Shown: one piece after another, positions 26,767-34,110 of the stretch
Layout of the letters: each line of letters begins with the position of its first letter
Numbering within the stretch: the stretch's first letter is position 1
Assembly (NCBI GenBank): GCA_028289345.1
Contig: JANQQL010000024.1
Coordinates: forward strand, 119,257-183,256
Direction: 5' to 3'
From: Planctomycetota bacterium
GTDB lineage: Bacteria; Planctomycetota; B15-G4; SIAN01
DNA length: 64,000 bases
The notes under the pieces: model-generated
Seen by the model: only the letters and a program-made list of their open reading frames with translations
Databases searched by the model: none
Told to the model about the DNA's origin: nothing
Made by a program: the position numbers and the translations under genes

Positions 26767-27630
26767 ATGAACAATCAAGACATCTCCCGGCGCGACTTCG
26801 TCAAGGCATGCACCGCGGGCGCCATCCTTGCAGCCGGCACCGCCGAACGGAACACACGAAGAGATCAACCCATGAAGTCCCCCGTTGCCTTCGTTTCCCA
26901 TGGAGCGCCTCCCCTCGCCTTAGATCCCGTCAAGGGCAAGGAACTGGAGACATGGGCTCGATCTCTCCCGGTGCCGCGGGCAATCCTCGTAATCTCGGCC
27001 CATTGGGAGGAAACTCCAGTGGTCGTCGGGACCGCCGCGCCGCAGGGATTGATCTATGACTTCCGGGGCTTCGACTCGAAGCTGTACGAAGTCCAGTACC
27101 CGGCTCCTGGTTCGGGGCGGCTCGCTTCGCGAGTCGCCGCGGCCCTCGGAGCGTCGCAGCGCCAAGATCGGCAATGGGATCATGGAGTGTGGGTGCCGTT
27201 GGTCTGCATGTGGCCCGAAGCAAGCGTGCCGGTCTTGCAGATCTCGCTCCCCTCCGATCACAGACCGAAACAACTCTGGGAACTCGGCGCGAAACTGCGG
27301 CCGTTGCGAGACGAAGGAGTTCAGATCCTGGCCAGTGGTGGCATGGTCCACAACTTGAGAGGCCTCAACGGGACGGACGACAGTGTCCCTCCGGATTGGG
27401 CAACGGCGTTCGAGGAATGGGTGAGAGAATCGCTCCGGACGTGGGACGTCGATTCACTCCTCGACTACCAGCGAAAGGCGCCCGACCTCGGACTCGCTCA
27501 CCCGACCGTGGAGCACTTCCTCCCGTTTTTGGTCGCGCTCGGTGCCGCCGACGAGAGCGATTCAGTCTCCTTCCCCATCGAAGGATTCGAATACGGGAGC
27601 CTGAGCCGGACCTCGGTTCAGTTCGGTTGA
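26767..27630 (+). CDS. LigB/DODA-type extradiol dioxygenase with Tat-like N-terminus
   Basis: 287 residues. Metal-binding features of the class III extradiol (LigB/YgiD/4,5-DOPA) family are present: F-V-S-H-G-A-P-P-L-A, I-S-A-H-W-E-E, Q-W-D-H-G-V-W-V-P-L and G-G-M-V-H-N-L-R. Such enzymes cleave catechol-type rings. Unusually, residues 6-12 read I-S-R-R-D-F-V followed by K-A-C-T-A-G-A-I-L-A-A-G, a twin-arginine signal. An in-frame ATG at 26872 (residue 36) would give the usual cytosolic form. MarR-DoxX-dioxygenase neighbourhoods are a known arrangement for handling aromatic compounds. Confidence 0.88.
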   Translation: MNNQDISRRDFVKACTAGAILAAGTAERNTRRDQPMKSPVAFVSHGAPPLALDPVKGKELETWARSLPVPRAILVISAHWEETPVVVGTAAPQGLIYDFRGFDSKLYEVQYPAPGSGRLASRVAAALGASQRQDRQWDHGVWVPLVCMWPEASVPVLQISLPSDHRPKQLWELGAKLRPLRDEGVQILASGGMVHNLRGLNGTDDSVPPDWATAFEEWVRESLRTWDVDSLLDYQRKAPDLGLAHPTVEHFLPFLVALGAADESDSVSFPIEGFEYGSLSRTSVQFG

Positions 27631-27692
27631 AGTCAGACTCCCCTCGACGCGATCGCTCTTCCGATTCGAAGTAGGAGCGACACAGGAGAGCT

Positions 27693-27850
27693 CTACCGAT
27701 ATCGAAACTCGTTGACCCTGCTTTCCCCGACTCGTCCGAGACCATCGCTGGGCCCAAGTCCGCCACCCATGCCGCGTAGATCTCGGCCGGGGACCGTGTG
27801 GGGATCTGTTCGGGAAAGAACCGCCGATCCCGGTCCGAGGAATCGGTTGT
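27693..27850 (-). pseudogene. Decayed C-terminus of a secreted FG-GAP-type protein
   Basis: Reading the minus strand to the TAG at 27693-27695 gives S-D-G-L-G-R-V-G-E-S-R-V-N-E-F-R-Y-R, which matches 12 of 18 residues of the end of the gene at 18094, including the last nine exactly. Upstream the text P-A-E-I-Y-A-A-W-V-A-D-L-G is in a different frame, so at least one frameshift has occurred. No start or N-terminal part is visible in the 248-bp gap. Confidence 0.55.
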
Positions 27851-27878
27851 CCTTGCTCGCGGGCAAAGCCGAGCCGAA

Positions 27879-30152
27879 TCAGTCCGCCCAAACCCTCTTC
27901 TCGATGCGACGTTCCACCCGGTTGCTGAATCCAATCGAGGAATCGCCGGGCGTGGTGAGAATGGCTTGGAAGTTTAGGTCGAGCCCTTGGAACGCAGCAC
28001 CATCCGGAACGAGAAACGCAAGGGCGGCAGTTCCCGAAGGACCAAGAGTCCCGAGAAGGGAACCCGGAATGAGGGTGTCCGGGTCTAGCTGCAAGATGCC
28101 GTAAGGAGGAACGAGGATGAATCCGGGCTCGAGAGAAAAGCGCAGTTGGTAGCGATCTCCGGGAGGGCCGCTGATCGACACGAGAACCGGACCGCCACTT
28201 CGCAGCGGCGACAGCGCCAACCGAACGTCTGAGGCGATCGAGAATTCGTCATCGTCCTGAAGGGTGAGTTCTACGGATCGCTGACGACCAAGCTGCCAAG
28301 ACGGGTCCGACGCCAACGTGAGAACGACCGACTCATCCCCTTCCAGAAGCGTGTCCTGCAAGGCGGTCAATCGAACCTGGGTCGCGTTCTCCCCCGCCGG
28401 AATCGTCACCCCATTGCCGACGTTCAGGGAGTAGTCGATGCCGCGTTGAGCGCGACCGGACATGGTGAACGGAACTCTCAATGGCGATCCGGTCGAACGA
28501 GTGCGAGTGATGGTGAAGGTCGCCTGGTCTCCCGTTCCTTCGACGGCAGTGGTATCCGTCAGCGTCACCGAGACAATCGGCCGCGAAGGAATGACGTCGT
28601 CTTGCTCGAACAGAACGCCCGCCTCGATGGCAGATCCCAACGCGTAGTCGCGTCCGGCGCGCAAGCGCAGGGTCAGCACCTCTCCGCTTTCCAACTCCTC
28701 ATCGTCAATCGGATCCACGACGATGGTGGCAGTCCCCGCGCCGGCGGGAATCGTGACCGTGCCCGGCAGGAAGAAATCGCGACGGTTGACGGCGGTGCCG
28801 TCCACTTCGTAGCGCACTTCGAGAGGCTGGGTCCGCGAACCGCTCCGGGTGACTAGGAACGACCCGGCGTCGTTGGGCTCCGCCGCCGTGGCGTCGTCCA
28901 TCAGCAGTCGAACCACCGGCAACCCCAAGCGGCTCTCGTCATCGACCAGGGTGACGATCGCGCGGTCCTGGGAGGCATCGATTCGATAGTCGTCTCGCGG
29001 ACACAGCGTCAGAGAGATGCTTTCCATCCCTTCCACCAAGCCGTCTTGCAGCGGCTGCACCGGTACGTCCACTGATAGGGATCCCGCGGGAATGGTCCGG
29101 AACTGACTGATCGCTTGGCAGTCCACCCCGTTGGTCGCCGTACCGGAAATCCACAGGCGGACCGGCAAGTCGGTCGATGGGGAACCGGTGCGTCGAATCG
29201 TGAACAGTCCCGGATTGTTGTTCTCCCCGGCCGTCGGATCGGCAGCTTCGACGCTCAGGGTCACTTCGGGCCGATCTTTCAACCATCGCACGAAGTGCTC
29301 GACGACCAGGTTGTCGTTCTCTTCGAACGCCGTTCCTCCATGACCCGCGCCCTGCACCGGAAAGAAGGTCACGTCCACGCCCCCTTCGAGACGCAGCGCA
29401 CGGGCAAGCCACTCACTCTGAGCGTAGGGGACCACCGGGTCACTTGTCCCATGCATGATCAGGAACGGCGGATCATCTGGAGTGACAAAGGGAATGGAGT
29501 TCGCGGCCACGCAAAGGTCCGGATTCTCCTGAATCGGTCCTCCGACCAACAGGGACTCGGCGGAACCTTCCCCGTCGTGATTGGAGCTCGGCAACTCCCG
29601 CATGTGCACGAAGTCGGTCGGTCCGAACCAATCGGCCACGGCCTGCAGTCGACTACTGAACTCGAGGTTGCCGCCAGTGGTGCCTTCGAGATCGACATCC
29701 CGATTGCCGATCCGAATCTCCCCGACTCCCCCCATCGTTCCAAGGCACGCAACCAAGTGGCCACCCGAAGAACTACCCCAGGCGCCGATCCGATCCGGGT
29801 CGAGGCCGTAGGTTCCGGCGTTGGCACGAAGCCAGCGAATCGCTCCTTTGCAGTCGTGGATCTGCGCCGGCCACTGAGCGACGTCGCTGAATCGATAGTC
29901 GATTCCCGCCACGGCAATGCCTTCGGGACACAGCAAATTCGCACGCCCGACGGCTCGACGGTTGCCACTCATCCAGCCACCGCCGTGGACCCAAACCACC
30001 ACCGGATACGGCGGCGCGAAGTTGTCCGGGAGATACAGATCGAGCTGCAGCCCCAAGGCCTCGTCGTAGGTGAGGTCTCTGACTTGTTGGAACTGGCCGA
30101 ATGCCGGCGTTCCCCCCAAGGCAAGCAGCAGTGCGAAGAGCGTGGTTTTCAT
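27879..30152 (-). CDS. Secreted alpha/beta hydrolase (esterase-like) with Calx-beta domains
   Basis: 757 residues with a signal peptide (M-K-T-T-L-F-A-L-L-L-A-L-G-G). Residues 25-295 are a BD-FAE/esterase-type alpha/beta hydrolase: oxyanion loop H-G-G-G-W at 56-60, nucleophile elbow G-S-S-S-G-G with Ser128, M-H-G-T-S-D-P-V-V with the acid, and G-A-G-H-G-G with the His. Three Calx-beta domains follow (about 300-405, 410-520, 525-640; each ends with an L-x-D-D-E/D type strand). The last 115 residues form a beta domain shared in style with the genes at 18094 and 36574. It likely deacylates polysaccharides outside the cell; the substrate is not known. Confidence 0.85.
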   Translation of the reverse strand: MKTTLFALLLALGGTPAFGQFQQVRDLTYDEALGLQLDLYLPDNFAPPYPVVVWVHGGGWMSGNRRAVGRANLLCPEGIAVAGIDYRFSDVAQWPAQIHDCKGAIRWLRANAGTYGLDPDRIGAWGSSSGGHLVACLGTMGGVGEIRIGNRDVDLEGTTGGNLEFSSRLQAVADWFGPTDFVHMRELPSSNHDGEGSAESLLVGGPIQENPDLCVAANSIPFVTPDDPPFLIMHGTSDPVVPYAQSEWLARALRLEGGVDVTFFPVQGAGHGGTAFEENDNLVVEHFVRWLKDRPEVTLSVEAADPTAGENNNPGLFTIRRTGSPSTDLPVRLWISGTATNGVDCQAISQFRTIPAGSLSVDVPVQPLQDGLVEGMESISLTLCPRDDYRIDASQDRAIVTLVDDESRLGLPVVRLLMDDATAAEPNDAGSFLVTRSGSRTQPLEVRYEVDGTAVNRRDFFLPGTVTIPAGAGTATIVVDPIDDEELESGEVLTLRLRAGRDYALGSAIEAGVLFEQDDVIPSRPIVSVTLTDTTAVEGTGDQATFTITRTRSTGSPLRVPFTMSGRAQRGIDYSLNVGNGVTIPAGENATQVRLTALQDTLLEGDESVVLTLASDPSWQLGRQRSVELTLQDDDEFSIASDVRLALSPLRSGGPVLVSISGPPGDRYQLRFSLEPGFILVPPYGILQLDPDTLIPGSLLGTLGPSGTAALAFLVPDGAAFQGLDLNFQAILTTPGDSSIGFSNRVERRIEKRVWAD

Positions 30153-30277
30153 TTGCGATCCCCTTGGGTCCAGATAGGCCCCCTAGAAGGGTACGCAATG
30201 GATCGCTCAACAGGTCTCGGGCTGAATCCGCTCAAAACCACGCGCTGCCGGGAGCAGACCCCCGCGCGACTCGAGTT

Positions 30278-31849
30278 TCAGCGAGTCCCCGAGGAATCCG
30301 CGGCAGCCGCTTCGATCTCTTCTCGCATCACTTCCGCGACCTCCAAGATTGCATCGCGATGGGCGTATTCCAAGTCGTCTCGAGTGAAAACGTCAATGGG
30401 ATCTTCGGGAGGGACCCCGAATGTTTCCCAATTGTTCCCTTCGACGTCGAGGTACGCCTCGTTGGACAAGTTGAGCACCCATCCGTTGGGCAGTTTTTTC
30501 GACAGGATGTCAGAGAACGCGCCGCGAGTGGCGGCGCCTCGATGGGTTACGTGTGGAAGCTCCCGCATGCCCAAGGTGAAGTCTTCCCCGGCGCTCACCG
30601 TGTAGTCACTGGTGACGAGGCTGACCGGACCCAAGTACCTGGTTCCCGTCGCCGGATACAAGAGGAAGTCTTGTGGCTTCGCGTTCGGTGTGTCGAGCGG
30701 CAGCTTGCGAAATCCGACCCGGGGCCGATCGACGAAGTGGCTGGCAATCGCCATCTGAACCTCATCGTAGCCACCAGTGTTCAGCGTGATGTCCAGGATG
30801 AGGCCCTCGCAGTCGGCGAGATCGGTGAGCACCTTGGACATCAATTCGTGAACTCCGGCGACTTCCTCCATCAAGTCCTCGGACTCGGAAAACCCGCCCA
30901 TGCCACGCACGTTGATGTAACCAAGCGAATCGACGCGTCCCCACAACACCTGGTCACTCGCTCCGACCTGATACTCTCCCCCCAAGAGGTCCTCCAAAAT
31001 GTGCGTCCGGTAGTGACGGTACCAGCGCGCTCGAAACTCGCGGTAGGTAGGAACTTGGCTCTGATCAGCAAAGCCGGCCTCGAGCTGAGGGTCTAGCTCG
31101 CGGCAGTAACCTTCGTCAAACGATCGCTCTTTTCCTCCGAAGGTGGCGTTCAAAGACATGTGGTCGTCGCCGAACCCTCGCAGCATGTCACAGAGGATCT
31201 CCCATAACTCCTCGTCATCGGTGGTCTCATGAACGCGAGAACGGTGCAGCGCTCGCCGTTCGTCCCAGTCGACACTGCGCTCTTCGAAGTAGCCGTAGTG
31301 ATCGCCCATCACTTGCCAGAAGTAGTCGAAGACGGAGACGGGGTCGGAGGCGGGCGGACTGGCAAAGCCTTCCGGCAACTCCGGGAGCGGATCCCACGTG
31401 TAGATGGTCGAACTTCCCGGGGTTCCGGACAACTGCAACAAATCTCCCAAACGGCGAAAGTGACCGCCGCTCAGGAGATCATCCAGGTCAAAGTCCTGCT
31501 CAATGGTCCCTGCCGGTCCATGGTCATACACCCGAGCTCCCTCGCGGCGGATGTCCGCGACCCATCCGTACCCTCGGGCTTGCCAGACTCCGTACATGGC
31601 GGGATCGAGCAAGCCGTTGATGTACGCCGGCAGAAAGGACGGGTTGTCCCAGGTCCCTGCGGAGTCGAGTTCAGAACCTCCGGAGGACAAAGCACGGCTC
31701 GCTCCACCCGCCGAATGAGCACCTTTCGGGCCTGCTAACGCGCTCGGATCGAGGAAGCCACTCGCCAAGGTCGGTCCGGAAAGTCCGATCGTTCCCTGGG
31801 GTTCCGGGAGGCAAAGCAGCAGTGTCAGAAGCGCGGTGGGGCTAGTCAT
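30278..31849 (-). CDS. Secreted S41-family serine peptidase
   Basis: 523 residues from the ATG at 31849, which has a hydrophobic stretch P-T-A-L-L-T-L-L-L-C-L right after it. The peptidase core includes G-Y-I-N-V-R-G-M-G-G-F, L-I-L-D-I-T-L-N-T-G-G-Y-D and V-T-S-D-Y-T-V-S-A-G-E-D-F with the nucleophile Ser419, followed by H-R-G-A-A-T-R-G-A-F-S-D. The last pattern fits the tricorn/C-terminal processing branch. No PDZ domain is evident. The gene is divergent from an Lrp-type regulator over 141 bp that contains two tandem operator-like repeats. Confidence 0.84.
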   Translation of the reverse strand: MTSPTALLTLLLCLPEPQGTIGLSGPTLASGFLDPSALAGPKGAHSAGGASRALSSGGSELDSAGTWDNPSFLPAYINGLLDPAMYGVWQARGYGWVADIRREGARVYDHGPAGTIEQDFDLDDLLSGGHFRRLGDLLQLSGTPGSSTIYTWDPLPELPEGFASPPASDPVSVFDYFWQVMGDHYGYFEERSVDWDERRALHRSRVHETTDDEELWEILCDMLRGFGDDHMSLNATFGGKERSFDEGYCRELDPQLEAGFADQSQVPTYREFRARWYRHYRTHILEDLLGGEYQVGASDQVLWGRVDSLGYINVRGMGGFSESEDLMEEVAGVHELMSKVLTDLADCEGLILDITLNTGGYDEVQMAIASHFVDRPRVGFRKLPLDTPNAKPQDFLLYPATGTRYLGPVSLVTSDYTVSAGEDFTLGMRELPHVTHRGAATRGAFSDILSKKLPNGWVLNLSNEAYLDVEGNNWETFGVPPEDPIDVFTRDDLEYAHRDAILEVAEVMREEIEAAAADSSGTR

Positions 31850-31906
31850 CGTGGATCTCTCCGTGGGAATGGCTGCCCAAGATACGAGCGGCAAGGGCAC
31901 GGATTT

Positions 31907-31941
31907 CGGCTATTTTCGCTATCTCAACGGCGATTTTCGCC
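31907..31941. promoter_or_regulatory. Tandem repeat, probable Lrp-type operator
   Basis: cggctattttcgct (31907-31920) and cggcgattttcgcc (31928-31941) share 12 of 14 bases and are 21 bp apart, two helical turns. The second copy is itself a palindrome (CGGCGA-TTT-TCGCCG). They lie between the divergent S41 peptidase and Lrp genes. Lrp/AsnC octamers bind such phased sites. Confidence 0.6.
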
Positions 31942-31990
31942 GCCCCGAGACTGATGATCGACGCAATTCTTGACTCCTGGAGATCGATCC

Positions 31991-32437
31991 GTGCCCGTCG
32001 ATGAGTTCGATCGTGCCATCCTGAAAGTCGTGCAGCAGAACAACCTGCGCACTCACGCGGACATCGGAGAGCAAGTGGGACTCTCCCCTTCCTCCGTCCG
32101 ACGACGACTCGCGCGATTGCGTCAAGAGGGGGTGATCGAAGCCGACGTTTCCATTGTCAATCCGGACAAGGAACAAATCACGGTCATCGTCACCATCGTG
32201 TTCCAGAAAGAGAGCGTCGAAGCAGACCGCGCGTTCAAACAACGCATGCGCGATGCCCCCGAGGTCAGTCAGTGTTACAGCGTTGCCGGCAGCCTCGACT
32301 TCATTCTGGTCGTTCACGCGGAAAGCCACTCGGCCTACGAAGCTTGGGGAGAGCGAGAACTGATGGCCGATCCCTGCATTCGCCGGTACGACTCCCACAT
32401 CGCCTGGTCACGCGTGAAGTTCAGCACTGCGGTCTAG
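31991..32437 (+). CDS. Lrp/AsnC-family transcriptional regulator
   Basis: 148 residues from the GTG at 31991, preceded by ggag at a spacing of 8 bases; a TTG at 31970 in frame is less likely. N-terminal helix-turn-helix: N-L-R-T-H-A-D-I-G-E-Q-V-G-L-S-P-S-S-V-R-R-R-L-A-R-L. C-terminal RAM/AsnC ligand-binding domain: C-Y-S-V-A-G-S-L-D-F-I-L-V-V-H. This architecture is that of feast-famine regulators. It probably represses or activates the divergent S41 peptidase gene through the tandem repeats; that is inference. Confidence 0.93.
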   Translation: MPVDEFDRAILKVVQQNNLRTHADIGEQVGLSPSSVRRRLARLRQEGVIEADVSIVNPDKEQITVIVTIVFQKESVEADRAFKQRMRDAPEVSQCYSVAGSLDFILVVHAESHSAYEAWGERELMADPCIRRYDSHIAWSRVKFSTAV

Positions 32438-32459
32438 CAGGCCGGTCAAGAAAGGCCCG

Positions 32460-33467
32460 CTAGTCGGCCGCTCCGCGAGCCTTGGCCGCTTCCCGAAAGG
32501 CTCGCCCAATCGCCGCGAGGACCACCTCCGGGTGAGTGTAGAGAAGTTGATGGCCGGCGTTGGGAACGGTCGTCAGCTCGGAGTTCGGCAGCTCTTCGTG
32601 CAGCCGATGGGAGTGAAACTTCGGTCCGGCCACTTGATCGCCTTCGGCAACGACGATCTGAGTGGGCACCTGGATCGAGGAATAGCGCTGACTCTGCTCG
32701 CGCAGGCAATCTTCCAAGATCCACAGGTCTTCGCAGTTGGCGGCGAAGCTGTGGGGTCGGAAGGAGAGAGCCAGGGGCGAGTGGCGAAAGTGCTCGGTGA
32801 CGGGGAGGGGATCGAAGGCGCGTTCGATTCGAGTCGGTGCAATCAAGCTAGTGAGCGGCGCAAACCAAGTGTGGGTGACAAGGGGACCAATGACGGGAAG
32901 GCTCGGAACGCGATAGATGAAACTCGTTCCACCGGGCCACTCGTGGGTTGCCCCGTTGATGACCACCAGCGCGGCGACGTCCTCGGGGAACTGGTCGGCG
33001 TAGGCCAACGCCGTGGCGCCGCCCCAGGAAAACCCGACAAGCACCGGGTTCGTGATCTCCAACTGGCCGAGTGCTGCGTGGATCCGTCGCGCTTGTGCCG
33101 CCGGTGTTCCGACCTCGGGACCCCGTTCGCTGTAACCTGACCCCGGTCGGTCGATGGCAATCGTTCGAGATTCTGCCGCCAAGGAGTCGAAGACCGTGGC
33201 GACGTAGTCCTGAACTCCCCCGAAGACTCCGTGAAGCAACACGACCGGAGCGCCGGATCCCTTCTCGACGTAGTGGAGGTCAATCCCGTCGGCCTCGACG
33301 AATTCGCCGAGCACAGGGAATTCTTGCTCGGCCTGATGGACGAGCCAACGAGTCACGATCCAACCACCGATCAGGACGAACACTCCCGCAACGAACAAGG
33401 ATCGCAGGAACCGCAGGCGCCACTCCGGCATTCGACCTCGAGTCACAGCGCGGTCAGCTTCGGCCAT
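32460..33467 (-). CDS. Membrane-anchored alpha/beta hydrolase
   Basis: 335 residues. A hydrophobic anchor lies at about 20-38 (F-L-R-S-L-F-V-A-G-V-F-V-L-I-G-G-W-I-V). The alpha/beta hydrolase fold has V-V-L-L-H-G-V-F-G-G, the nucleophile elbow G-F-S-W-G-G with Ser147, the acid in V-V-A-E-G-D-Q-V-A-G, and the His in V-P-N-A-G-H-Q-L. It resembles epoxide hydrolase/lipase-like members rather than a specific enzyme. Its start overlaps the preceding DUF4345-like gene by 14 bases, so the pair is one unit. The substrate is unknown. Confidence 0.88.
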   Translation of the reverse strand: MAEADRAVTRGRMPEWRLRFLRSLFVAGVFVLIGGWIVTRWLVHQAEQEFPVLGEFVEADGIDLHYVEKGSGAPVVLLHGVFGGVQDYVATVFDSLAAESRTIAIDRPGSGYSERGPEVGTPAAQARRIHAALGQLEITNPVLVGFSWGGATALAYADQFPEDVAALVVINGATHEWPGGTSFIYRVPSLPVIGPLVTHTWFAPLTSLIAPTRIERAFDPLPVTEHFRHSPLALSFRPHSFAANCEDLWILEDCLREQSQRYSSIQVPTQIVVAEGDQVAGPKFHSHRLHEELPNSELTTVPNAGHQLLYTHPEVVLAAIGRAFREAAKARGAAD

Positions 33468-33834
33468 CGCGAAACCAGAGAGCCGCTGAGGTCAGCAACA
33501 GCACCCACTCCGCCCCCGCCAAGCTCAGCGTCGTGCCTCCCACTCCTTCGAAACGAACGAAGGACAGGGTGCGAAACAAGACAAGGGAAGCATGGATCAA
33601 AAGACAGGCCAACAACACCACGCGCGTCGAGTCAGGTCGAAGCAATGGCAAGAAGAAAACCAAGGCCATGCCAAACTCGAGCCCCCCATAGACCGCCATG
33701 AACTCGGAATCTCCGGAGCCAGGAATCAGACGGAACCCGACTTTCTCCGAAGTCTGCGCCGGCAAGAAAGTGCACCACAGTGCCAACACCAAATACAGCG
33801 CACCCACCAGCGCAAGATAACCCTTGGTCAACAT
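33454..33834 (-). CDS. DUF4345-like small membrane protein
   Basis: 126 residues from the ATG at 33834. Four hydrophobic segments (L-A-L-V-G-A-L-Y-L-V-L-A-L-W; G-L-E-F-G-M-A-L-V-F-F-L-P-L-L; V-V-L-L-A-C-L-L-I-H-A-S-L-V-L-F; E-W-V-L-L-L-T-S-A-A-L-W-F) and the Y-G-G-L-E-F-G motif point to the DUF4345 family. Its function is unknown. It overlaps the alpha/beta hydrolase gene that follows. A 78-bp hexanucleotide repeat lies 80 bases upstream of the start. Confidence 0.75.
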   Translation of the reverse strand: MLTKGYLALVGALYLVLALWCTFLPAQTSEKVGFRLIPGSGDSEFMAVYGGLEFGMALVFFLPLLRPDSTRVVLLACLLIHASLVLFRTLSFVRFEGVGGTTLSLAGAEWVLLLTSAALWFRDGRS

Positions 33835-33914
33835 CCGTCGCTTTCCGTTCGATTCTGTGGCTGAACGCTGAGACTCCGCCAAGTCATCAAGCCAGCATTC
33901 CGTCGCACCCGCAC

Positions 33915-33992
33915 TTCGATTTCGATTTCGATTTCGATTTCGATTTCGATTTCGATTTCGAGTTCGAGTTCGAGTTCGAGTTCGAGTTCGAG
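33915..33992. repeat. Hexanucleotide tandem repeat (TTCGAT)7(TTCGAG)6
   Basis: Seven exact copies of TTCGAT (33915-33956) are followed by six exact copies of TTCGAG (33957-33992). It lies in the gap between the ankyrin-DUF4253 stop (34111) and the DUF4345-like start (33834). Because the unit is a multiple of three, reading frames cross it as dipeptide runs, but I see no gene there. Slippage could change promoter spacing. Confidence 0.95.
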
Positions 33993-34110
33993 CCCAAGAA
34001 CAAAGGGTAGAAGAAAGCCTCAGCCAAGCGAAGCTCACACCCACAGACGAAAGCTCGACGGCCCTTGCCGCCAACCCACGATCACTTCCCCGCACTCGCC
34101 TCCGCGAAGG

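Noticed and set aside
33780..34010. Plus-strand frame with an F-D/F-E run
   Set aside because: The dipeptide run is the hexanucleotide repeat in translation; no ribosome-binding site or conserved part.
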